Below are positions 1 through 6,843 of a stretch of 32,154 nt of DNA, piece after piece. Below the pieces are notes generated by a model. The model was not told the DNA's origin. It saw only the letters and a list, made by a program, of their open reading frames with translations, and ran no database searches. Position 1 is the stretch's first letter. Each line of letters starts with the position of its first letter. The stretch is taken from NCBI RefSeq assembly GCF_000716435.1, contig NZ_JNWO01000055.1, forward strand, positions 1-32,154, given 5' to 3'. Both the position numbers and the translations under genes were made by a program. This DNA comes from Streptomyces xylophagus. Lineage in GTDB: Bacteria; Actinomycetota; Actinomycetes; Streptomycetales; Streptomycetaceae.

Positions 1-225
1 GGAGCGCAGCGGAATCGGCGCAGCCGACGCGACCGCAGGGAGCGCCCTTTACTCGGGACACGGAAACCCGACACTGACAAAGAAGCGAGTGGCCCAACGG
101 TCACATCGAAAACGCTGGTCGGTTCAACTCCCCGCATACCGATCCACCCCCTCAACCCACCGTCCCCGTTCGATTACAGTGCTGAACTGACTCGCACGTA
201 AAGACGGAACCCTGAGGAGGTCTTG
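1..225. other. Leader region, no clear gene
   Basis: This is the stretch before the first gene. One plus-strand frame stays open from the edge to about 200 but has no start codon inside the window and no recognisable protein similarity, so I do not call it. TACAGT at 175-180 fits the actinobacterial -10 pattern TAnnnT and could serve the gene at 226, but I see no good -35. Confidence 0.3.
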
Positions 226-1344
226 GTGAGTACGGCAACCGGGGCCGTCTGGGGCCGGGTCGAGCAGCAGGACTTTCGGAGTCGGGTGCGGGGGACCCTG
301 CTCGGGGCCGCGGTCGGGGACGCGCTCGGTGCGCCCGTCGACCTGTTGGCGATCGACGAGATCCGGGAGGCCTACGGCGCGGAGGGGGTCGTAGACCTCG
401 TCTTCGGGTATGGGCGGCGCGGTGCCGTCACGCATCTCACGCAGCTCAGCCTCTTCACCGTGGATGGGTTGATCCGGGCGCAGGTCAGACGGGATACCGG
501 GGCCTGGCATCCGCCTACCGATCTGCATCGGGCGTATCTGCGGTGGGCCGCCACCCAGCACGACTGGGGGCCCGATGAGCGTCGTAAGGATGACGGGTGG
601 CTCGCGCGCGAGGAGTGGCTCTACGCTCGGCGGGAGCCAACTCGGGCCTGTTTGCTGGGGTTTGGGGACGAGCGGATGGGGACTCTCGACGCGCCCAAGA
701 ATCCCGGTGAGGTGGGGGGCGAGGCGGCCGCCCGTTCCGCGCCGTTCGGGTTGCTCGTGGGGTGGGAACCGCAGCTTGTGATGCAGCTTGCCGTGGAGTG
801 TGCCGCGCAGACCCATGGGCATCCCGTCGGGTATCTCTCCGCCGGTGCCTACGCCGTCATCGTGCATGGGCTGGCCCGGGGGGAGAGTCTCGACTCCGCC
901 GTGCAGCGGGCGCTCGCCCTGCTTGCCGCGCGGCCCGGGCATCAACCCGTCTCCGACGGCCTTCAGCGTGCCCTCGGCGCCGTACGGCAGGGAATGCCCA
1001 GCTTCGGACGGGTCGAGGAGCTCATGGGGGAGGGGACCGCGGAAGGGGTGCTCGCCGGGGCCGTGTACTGCGCGCTCGTCGGGGACGACGTACGGCACGG
1101 GCTGTGTCTCGCCGTGAATCACGGCGGGCCCTCGGGGGTCGCCGGGGCGCTCGCCGGCGGGCTGCTCGGGGCGTTGTACGGCGAGACGGCCCTCCCGCCG
1201 GCCTGGCTGGCCGAACTGGAGGGCCGTCCCACCCTGCTCGTGCTCGCGGACGACTTCGCCGTGGAGATGACCCAGGGGCCCGCGTTGCACGGGCCCGCCG
1301 GGTCCTCTCCGGGCTGGATCGCCCGGTATCCCAGAGGGGTGTGA
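226..1344 (+). CDS. ADP-ribosylglycohydrolase-family protein, probably inactive
   Basis: A 372-residue protein of the ADP-ribosylglycohydrolase (DraG/ARH) fold. Family members remove ADP-ribose from protein side chains or nucleic acid using two Mg ions. Family signatures are visible: GDALG at residues 31-35, a T-Q-LFT-GLIRA stretch near 69-85, HGHPVGYLSAGA in the middle, and an NHGG...AGALAGGLLGALYG C-terminal helix. However, the usual TDDTQ motif reads THLTQ (residues 69-73) and the C-terminal D-x-D-S/T motif reads P-S-G (about 302-304). The aspartates that normally hold the metals are therefore absent. GTG at 226 is chosen because GGAGG at 216-220 lies 5 bases upstream; the TTG at 223 would be too close. 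It converges on the symporter gene with 9 bases between stops. The fold assignment is firm; loss of activity is inferred. Confidence 0.85.
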   Translation: MSTATGAVWGRVEQQDFRSRVRGTLLGAAVGDALGAPVDLLAIDEIREAYGAEGVVDLVFGYGRRGAVTHLTQLSLFTVDGLIRAQVRRDTGAWHPPTDLHRAYLRWAATQHDWGPDERRKDDGWLAREEWLYARREPTRACLLGFGDERMGTLDAPKNPGEVGGEAAARSAPFGLLVGWEPQLVMQLAVECAAQTHGHPVGYLSAGAYAVIVHGLARGESLDSAVQRALALLAARPGHQPVSDGLQRALGAVRQGMPSFGRVEELMGEGTAEGVLAGAVYCALVGDDVRHGLCLAVNHGGPSGVAGALAGGLLGALYGETALPPAWLAELEGRPTLLVLADDFAVEMTQGPALHGPAGSSPGWIARYPRGV

Positions 1345-1353
1345 CAGCGACCG

Positions 1354-2931
1354 CTACGACTGGCTGCCCACCACGTCGTCGCCCGCTCCCGCCTGCGCCG
1401 GTACCGCGACCGCCGCCGCCTCGCCGTCGTCGTCCCCGCCGCCGTTGATCTTCTCGATCAGCGCGTCCCGTTCCGGGGTGTCCTCGGGCTTCACGTAGCC
1501 GATGAGGATGTAGAGGACGAGAGAGACCGCCAGCGGGATCGACACCTGGTACTGGAGCGGGACCCCGCCGTCGACCTCCCAGTTGATCGGGTAGTTGACC
1601 AGCCAGAAGGCGAACAGGCCCGCCGCCCAGCTCGTCAGCGCCGCCGTGGGGCCGGACTTGCGGAACGGGCGCAGCAGACCCAGCATCATCGGGATCGCGA
1701 TCGGGCCCATCAGGCCCGCGACCCACTTGATGACGACCGTGATGATGTCCTTGAACGTGGGCGAGTTGATCTGTGTCGCCACCGACATCGACAGGCCGAG
1801 GAAGACGACCGTGGTCACGCGGGCCGCGATGAGCCCCGAACGGTCGTTCCACGCGCGGGCCTTGGCCGATATGACCGGTGCCACGTCCCGCGTGAAGACG
1901 GCGGCGATCGCGTTCGCGTCGGACGAGCACATGGCCATCGTGTGGGAGAAGAAGCCGACGACCACCAGGCCCAACAGACCGTGCGGGAGCAGCTGTTCGG
2001 TCATCAGGCCGTAGGAGTCGGAGCCGTCCGGCTTCTGTGCGTGGACCAGGAGCGGGGACATCCACATCGGGAAGAAGAGGACCGTCGGCCAGATCAGCCA
2101 CAGTGCCGCCGACAGTCGGGCCGAACGCTCGGCCTCGTGGGGGGTCTTGGTGGCCATGTAGCGCTGGGCCTGGTTGAGCATGCCGCCGTTGTACTCGAAG
2201 AGCTTGATGAAGAGGAACGCGAGCAGGAACACCGTGCCGTAGGGGCCGACCAGCGGTTTGCCGTGGCCCTGGAGCGCCGGTTCGTCCCAGGCGCCGAAGA
2301 ATCCGATGCCCTTGTCGTTCAACTTCAGTACGACGGCCACGAACATGGAGACGCCGGCGAGCAACTGGATGATGAACTGGCCGAGTTCGGTCAGCGCGTC
2401 CGCCCACAGGCCGCCGATCGTGCAGTAGACGGCCGTGATCGCGCCGGTGATGAGGATGCCCTGGTTCAGCGACACCCCGGTGAAGACGGACAACAAGGTG
2501 GCAATTGCTGCCCACTTGGCCGCCACGTCCACGATCTTCAGCAGCATCCCCGACCAGGCGAGCGCCTGTTGGGTCTTCAGGTTGTAGCGGTTCTTCAAGT
2601 ACTCGAGAGGCGACGCCACATGGAGCCGTGAGCGCAGCCGGTTGATGCGCGGCGCGAACAGCTTGGAGCCGATGGCGATGCCCAGCGCGATCGGGAACGA
2701 CCAGGTGATGAAGGACGTGACGCCGTAGGTGTAGGCGATGCCCGCGTACCCGGTGAACATCACCGCGCTGTAGCCCGACATGTGGTGCGAGATGCCGGAC
2801 AGCCACCAGGGCATCTTTCCGCCGGCCGTGAAGAAGTCGCTCACGTTGTCGACGCGCTTGTGCGACCACACACCGATCGCCACCATCACGCCGAAATAGC
2901 CGATGAGCACGGCCCAGTCGAGCCCGTTCAT
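1354..2931 (-). CDS. Sodium:solute symporter (SSS/SLC5 family)
   Basis: A 525-residue polytopic permease with about 13 hydrophobic segments. It resembles the SSS family, which takes up solutes such as sugars or organic acids using the sodium gradient. The N-terminus (MNGLDWAVLIGYFGVM, then DFFTAGGKMPWWLSG and SGYSAVMFTGYAG) is the typical first-helices signature. A hydrophilic acidic and alanine-rich tail ends the protein on the cytoplasmic side. Substrate cannot be read from sequence. ATG at 2931 is preferred: GGGAGGG precedes it at proper distance, while the in-frame ATG at 2973 lacks a ribosome binding site and lies inside a hairpin arm. No partner gene is next to it; the SDR gene on the same strand lies upstream, with a gap of about 135 bases. 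Confidence 0.88.
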   Translation of the reverse strand: MNGLDWAVLIGYFGVMVAIGVWSHKRVDNVSDFFTAGGKMPWWLSGISHHMSGYSAVMFTGYAGIAYTYGVTSFITWSFPIALGIAIGSKLFAPRINRLRSRLHVASPLEYLKNRYNLKTQQALAWSGMLLKIVDVAAKWAAIATLLSVFTGVSLNQGILITGAITAVYCTIGGLWADALTELGQFIIQLLAGVSMFVAVVLKLNDKGIGFFGAWDEPALQGHGKPLVGPYGTVFLLAFLFIKLFEYNGGMLNQAQRYMATKTPHEAERSARLSAALWLIWPTVLFFPMWMSPLLVHAQKPDGSDSYGLMTEQLLPHGLLGLVVVGFFSHTMAMCSSDANAIAAVFTRDVAPVISAKARAWNDRSGLIAARVTTVVFLGLSMSVATQINSPTFKDIITVVIKWVAGLMGPIAIPMMLGLLRPFRKSGPTAALTSWAAGLFAFWLVNYPINWEVDGGVPLQYQVSIPLAVSLVLYILIGYVKPEDTPERDALIEKINGGGDDDGEAAAVAVPAQAGAGDDVVGSQS

Positions 2932-2940
2932 ATGCGCCCT

Positions 2941-2979
2941 CCCACGATTGAGCCGGTTCAGCCCGGGGCTCATCGTGGG
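2941..2979 (-). promoter_or_regulatory. Leader hairpin next to the symporter ribosome binding site
   Basis: CCCACGATTGAGC (2941-2953) and GCTCATCGTGGG (2968-2979) are complementary over 12 bases with one bulge, plus one more inner pair. In the minus-strand mRNA the 3' arm runs directly into the GGGAGGG ribosome binding site of the gene starting at 2931. It could gate translation, or be a DNA operator. The pairing is seen; the function is inferred. Confidence 0.45.
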
Positions 2980-3066
2980 CGGTCGCGCGTGAGCACGACA
3001 AGTAAGCGAACGGTCAAGGGGGAGTAAAATCGTTCGGATTGATGTTCCGTGTTCACCTACATGAAC

Positions 3067-3855
3067 TCACCGCATCAGCTCCCCGGCGTTGACCAGCAAC
3101 GACTGTCCCGTGATCGCCCGCGCCCGTTCCGACGCCAGGAACACCGCCGCGTCCGCCACATCCCCGTCCGTCGCCAGCTCGGGCAGCGCCATCCGGTCGG
3201 ACAGCCGCTTCAGCACCTCCGCCTCCGGCACCTTCTCCGTGTGCGCGGTGAACTGCACGTACGCCTCCACCGGCGGCCCCCACATCCACCCCGGCAGCAC
3301 CGTGTTCACCCGGATCCGGTACGGCCCCAACTCCCTTGCCAGCGAGTACATCGCGCTCGTCAGCGCCCCCTTCGACGCCGCGTACGCCGCCTGCCGCACC
3401 TGCGAGGGGGCCGCCACCGCCGACTGCGTCCCGATGATGACGACCGAGCCCCCGCCCGCCTCCTTCAGCGCCGGCAGACACGCCCGCGTCATCCGCAACG
3501 TACCCAGCAGATTCACGTCGATCACCGACTGCCAGGTGGCGAAGTCCGCGTCCTCGATCCCCCCGAAGTAGCTGTCCCACGCGGCCACATGGACCACCGC
3601 GTCGACCCGCCCGAACCGCTCCCGGCCCACCGACACGAGCGCCTCGCACTGCCCCTCGTCCGTGATGTCCGTCGCCCGGTACGCCGTGTGCGACCCGTCG
3701 GGATCGATCTCGGCCGCCGACTTGGCGAGATTCGCCTCCGTGCGCGCACCCAGCACGGCGTTCCCTCCGTCCCGTACGACGGCTGCGGCGACCTGGTGGC
3801 CGAGTCCGGCCCCGACCCCCGAGACGACGACGGTCTTGCCCGCGAGCAGCGACAT
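3067..3855 (-). CDS. SDR-family oxidoreductase
   Basis: A 262-residue classical short-chain dehydrogenase/reductase, a soluble NAD(P)-dependent enzyme. Seen: glycine-rich nucleotide loop VSGVGAGLG at residues 11-19, D-I-T after strand 3, N114, catalytic S145, Y158 and K162 (YAASK), and NTVLPGW after strand 6. The usual NNAG at strand 4 is replaced by VHVAAW, a mild deviation. ATG at 3855 is chosen because GGGAGGG precedes it by about 7 bases. The long open frame upstream is only the reverse of the neighbouring gene. It is divergent from the EthD-like gene, with an 81-base shared control region, so the two probably act in one catabolic or modification step. Substrate unknown. Confidence 0.9.
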   Translation of the reverse strand: MSLLAGKTVVVSGVGAGLGHQVAAAVVRDGGNAVLGARTEANLAKSAAEIDPDGSHTAYRATDITDEGQCEALVSVGRERFGRVDAVVHVAAWDSYFGGIEDADFATWQSVIDVNLLGTLRMTRACLPALKEAGGGSVVIIGTQSAVAAPSQVRQAAYAASKGALTSAMYSLARELGPYRIRVNTVLPGWMWGPPVEAYVQFTAHTEKVPEAEVLKRLSDRMALPELATDGDVADAAVFLASERARAITGQSLLVNAGELMR

Positions 3856-3883
3856 CCGATCCCTCCCGGGGTCTGGCGGTTTA

Positions 3884-3900
3884 TCTGACGGGGCGTCAGA
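3884..3900. promoter_or_regulatory. Perfect palindrome between divergent genes, probable TetR-type operator
   Basis: TCTGACG-GGG-CGTCAGA is a perfect inverted repeat with 7-base arms and a 3-base centre, midway between the divergent SDR and EthD-like starts. Its size and symmetry suit a TetR-family operator, but no TetR gene is adjacent, so the regulator would be encoded elsewhere. Confidence 0.55.
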
Positions 3901-3936
3901 GTATGGGCGACCGGCGGAGGACGGAAGGGGAGCGAC

Positions 3937-4776
3937 GTGAGCGAGGAAACCCGGAGCGACGTGTACGCCGAACTGGCCGCCGTAGGACCGTACGGAGTCC
4001 GGCCGGGCCACGCGCTCATCACCATGGTCGAACCGCATCCCGGCCACGAGTACGCCTACAACCGCTGGTACGAGGACGACCACTACTACGCCGGCGCGAT
4101 GGCCATGCCCTGGATGTACGCCGGCCGCCGCTGGGTCGCCACCCGGGATCTTCAACTCCTGCGCTATCCGGAGAAGTCGGCGATCGCCCAGCCCGTCACC
4201 GCGGGCTGCTACCTCTCCACGTACTGGGTCACCGAGGACCGCTACGACGACCACATGAAGTGGACCGTCGGCATCAACAAACGGCTCAATCGCGACGGTC
4301 GCGTCTACCAGGACCGTACGCACGTCTTCACCGCGTTCCAGGACCACGAGGCGACCGTCTACCGCGACGGCGCGGCCGGACCGAGGGACTTCCACGCCCT
4401 CGACCACCCTTACGCCGGGCTGGTGTTGGAGGTCGTCGACGCCGAATCGGAGGAACAGCGCGCCGAGTTGCTGGAGTGGCTGCGCTCCCGCCACCTCCCG
4501 AAGCGGCTCGCGGGCTCCCCGGCCGCGATGGTGACGGTCTTCCGCCCCACCCCGCTGCCGGGCGACCGCATGACCTACGTCAAGCAGGTCGAAGGGGTCG
4601 ACACCCGGCTGACGTTGCTGTGGTTCCTGGAGGCGGATCCGCGGGACTGCTGGGAGGAGTACTTCGCGGGACTGGACACGTCCGTGGCCGAATCGGGCCT
4701 CGGCACAGTCGAGTTGGTGGCGCCGTTCATCCCCACGGTGCCGGGCACGGACAAGTACGTGGACCGGCTCCGCTGA
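3937..4776 (+). CDS. EthD-like / dimeric alpha-beta barrel protein
   Basis: A 279-residue soluble protein with no signal peptide or membrane segment. The pattern HALITMVEPHPGHEYAYNRW-YEDDHY near residues 25-50 resembles the ferredoxin-like strand-helix start of EthD/DABB proteins. A second such half may begin around residue 180 (AAMVTVFRPTPLPG), suggesting a two-domain internal dimer. Family members act as small-ring or polyketide-like monooxygenases/cyclases or accessory proteins; no specific reaction can be assigned. GTG at 3937 has GAAGGGG 6 bases upstream. It shares its promoter region with the SDR gene and probably works with it. Its TGA stop abuts the stop of the convergent gene with zero bases between. 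Confidence 0.7.
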   Translation: MSEETRSDVYAELAAVGPYGVRPGHALITMVEPHPGHEYAYNRWYEDDHYYAGAMAMPWMYAGRRWVATRDLQLLRYPEKSAIAQPVTAGCYLSTYWVTEDRYDDHMKWTVGINKRLNRDGRVYQDRTHVFTAFQDHEATVYRDGAAGPRDFHALDHPYAGLVLEVVDAESEEQRAELLEWLRSRHLPKRLAGSPAAMVTVFRPTPLPGDRMTYVKQVEGVDTRLTLLWFLEADPRDCWEEYFAGLDTSVAESGLGTVELVAPFIPTVPGTDKYVDRLR

Positions 4777-6657
4777 CTACTTCAGTTCATCGGGACAGGG
4801 AGTGCCGCGCGGCAACTGATACGGCGCCGCCAGGCGATACGTCCCCGCCTTCGGGGCCAGCAGCATCGTCCACTTGTCGCCCTTGGAGTCCTCTTCCGTC
4901 TCCATCAGGCAGCCGTTGAGGTTGTCGTACGTCTTCGGCGTGCCCTCGGCGCGGTGCTTGGACGCGTCGGTCTCCTGCGGGGGCTTGAGGCTCTTGCCCT
5001 TCGCGTCGACGATGCTCAGCCACGGCGAGTACGGGATGCGGATCAGGATCCGGCCCTTCTTCTTCACCTCGATGGTCAACTCGCCCTGCTCCGCCCGGTC
5101 GACGACCGCGTTCGGCTCGGCGAGCGGCGCCGGGTCGGTGACCTGGAACAGCTGCCAGTTCGCGTCGCCCCAGACCTGCTTCAGATACGGCATCCCGCGC
5201 TGCACCAGGGCGCGTTCGCGCTCGCCGCCGTCGCCGTCCGGTTCGTCCTTGGGCAGGACGACGTAGTGGACGGCCCAACGCTGAAGCCACTCGTGGTAGT
5301 TCGCCGAGTTGAGCGTGTCGTCGTAGAAGAGGGGGTTGCGCTCCATGTCGGCCTGGCGGTTCCAGCCGCGGGCGAGGTTGACGTACGGCGCGAGTGCGGA
5401 GGCCTCGATGTGGGAGCGGGCCGGGACGACCTCGACGCGGCCGCGCTCGGCGCCGACCGTCTGGAGTTCGTTGACGAGCGGGGCGAGTTCGTGCGACCAG
5501 GACGCGGCCGGGGCGGTGTTGATGACGTCGTCGACCGACTTGAAGCCGATCCACCCGGTGAAGCCGACGAAGGCCAGCACGATCACGTACCACTTGCGCG
5601 AGCGCGGCACCGTGAAGGGGAGCGCGGCGATCAGTGCCACTCCGGCGAACAGCATCGCCAGCCGGCTGATGTTCGAGCCGATCTGCGAACTGACCAGCCA
5701 GACGAGGACGACCCCGATGCTGTACACGGCCGCCGTGATCCGTACGGTCGTCCACTCGCGCGGCACCAGGAAGTAGACGAGAACCCCGGACGTCAGCGGC
5801 AGGATCATCGAGCCGAACAGCATCGGCTGCGTGCCGGAGAACGGGAACAGCCAGGCGGACACGGCCACCACGGCCGCGGGCGCGAGCCCGAGAGCCCACG
5901 CGCCGGGACGGCGCTTCTGCAGGAACAGCGCTACGGCGACCAGGCCCACGAACAGCCCGGCCACCGGCGACGACATGGTCGCGAGGGCGGCCAGCGGGGC
6001 CGCGCACAGGGCCTTCGCCCAGCGTTTGTAGCGCCAGCGGTAGGGCCAGCAGAAGACGACGGCCACCGCGCCGAGCCCGAACACCATGCCCAGGCCGTAC
6101 GTCACCCGGCCCGACGCCGCGTTGCACAGCAGCGCGAACACGCCCGCGAGCGAGGCCCACAGCGGGTTCTTGACCGAGCGGCTGCGGATCAGGATCAGGG
6201 TGAGCAGGCCCGCCGAGATCGTCCCGGCGATCATCATCGTCGTACGAACACCGAGGACGGACATCAGATACGGCGACACCACGCTGTACGACACCGGGTG
6301 CATGCCGCCGTACCAGGCGAGGTTGTACGCCGAGTCCGGGTGGCGGCCGACGAACTCGGCCCAGGCGTCCTGCGCTGCGAGGTCGCCGCCGCTGTTCGCG
6401 AACGTGAAGAACCAGACGACGTGAAGGACACCGGAGAGGAGAGTGAAGCCGATCACCGGGTGGCGGAGGAACGGTTCGCGGAGGCGGTCGATCAGCTGCG
6501 CCAGGCGGGCGCCGCCCTGGTGCGTCTCGTCGTCGGCCGTGTGCTGAGCGCCGTCAGCCGCGCTGTCTGGCGCGGTGTGCGCGGGCAGGTGTATTCGCGG
6601 GCCGGCTCCCGGGCCCGGATCGGCATCGTCGGCGCGTGTCGGCTCCGCTGTGGCCAC
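4777..6657 (-). CDS. Polytopic membrane protein with extracytoplasmic C-terminal domain
   Basis: A 626-residue integral membrane protein. The first 70 or so residues are polar and disordered. About 11-12 hydrophobic segments follow to near residue 390, then a roughly 230-residue soluble C-terminal region, probably outside the membrane. The arrangement, with an acidic loop after the first helix (GGDLAAQDAWAEFVGRHPDS), recalls GT-C-type glycosyltransferases, but I cannot identify a donor motif and leave the function open. The start is the GTG at 6657 (GGGGAG about 9 bases upstream); the reading frame extends further but without a ribosome site. It lies downstream of the carboxypeptidase gene on the same strand with a hairpin between. 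A cell-envelope role is plausible from that neighbour only. Confidence 0.7.
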   Translation of the reverse strand: MATAEPTRADDADPGPGAGPRIHLPAHTAPDSAADGAQHTADDETHQGGARLAQLIDRLREPFLRHPVIGFTLLSGVLHVVWFFTFANSGGDLAAQDAWAEFVGRHPDSAYNLAWYGGMHPVSYSVVSPYLMSVLGVRTTMMIAGTISAGLLTLILIRSRSVKNPLWASLAGVFALLCNAASGRVTYGLGMVFGLGAVAVVFCWPYRWRYKRWAKALCAAPLAALATMSSPVAGLFVGLVAVALFLQKRRPGAWALGLAPAAVVAVSAWLFPFSGTQPMLFGSMILPLTSGVLVYFLVPREWTTVRITAAVYSIGVVLVWLVSSQIGSNISRLAMLFAGVALIAALPFTVPRSRKWYVIVLAFVGFTGWIGFKSVDDVINTAPAASWSHELAPLVNELQTVGAERGRVEVVPARSHIEASALAPYVNLARGWNRQADMERNPLFYDDTLNSANYHEWLQRWAVHYVVLPKDEPDGDGGERERALVQRGMPYLKQVWGDANWQLFQVTDPAPLAEPNAVVDRAEQGELTIEVKKKGRILIRIPYSPWLSIVDAKGKSLKPPQETDASKHRAEGTPKTYDNLNGCLMETEEDSKGDKWTMLLAPKAGTYRLAAPYQLPRGTPCPDELK

Positions 6658-6764
6658 CTGAAGGCACTCCCCGTGTCCCGTCTTTCGTTCTCGGCCGCGT
6701 TCCGTCCCGTTCCCGGCCTGTTCGACGCCGCGTCCCGCTGACCGGCGACGTGCCCCGATTCGCG

Positions 6765-6770
6765 ACGCTA
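6765..6770 (-). promoter_or_regulatory. Possible -10 element for the membrane protein gene
   Basis: TAGCGT on the minus strand, in the context GTGCTAGCGT, which is common in Streptomyces promoters, lies about 110 bases before the start at 6657. A convincing -35 is not seen. Confidence 0.3.
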
Positions 6771-6774
6771 GCAC

Positions 6775-6820
6775 GCACCCCGCCGGTGAGCTCCCGGGTG
6801 GGTGCCCAGCGGCGGGGTGC
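6775..6820 (-). terminator. Hairpin downstream of the carboxypeptidase gene
   Basis: GCACCCCGCC (6775-6784) pairs perfectly with GGCGGGGTGC (6811-6820), with a 26-base loop, starting 24 bases beyond the carboxypeptidase stop. No T-tract, as usual for Streptomyces. Confidence 0.5.
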
Positions 6821-6843
6821 GGTGACGCGCATCGTCTCGTGGG

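Noticed and set aside
1..200. Open frame from the left edge
   Set aside because: No start in the window, no recognisable domain, arginine-rich composition like non-coding high-GC DNA.
4954..6741. 595-residue plus-strand open frame
   Set aside because: Antisense shadow of the membrane protein gene, with charged low-complexity content.
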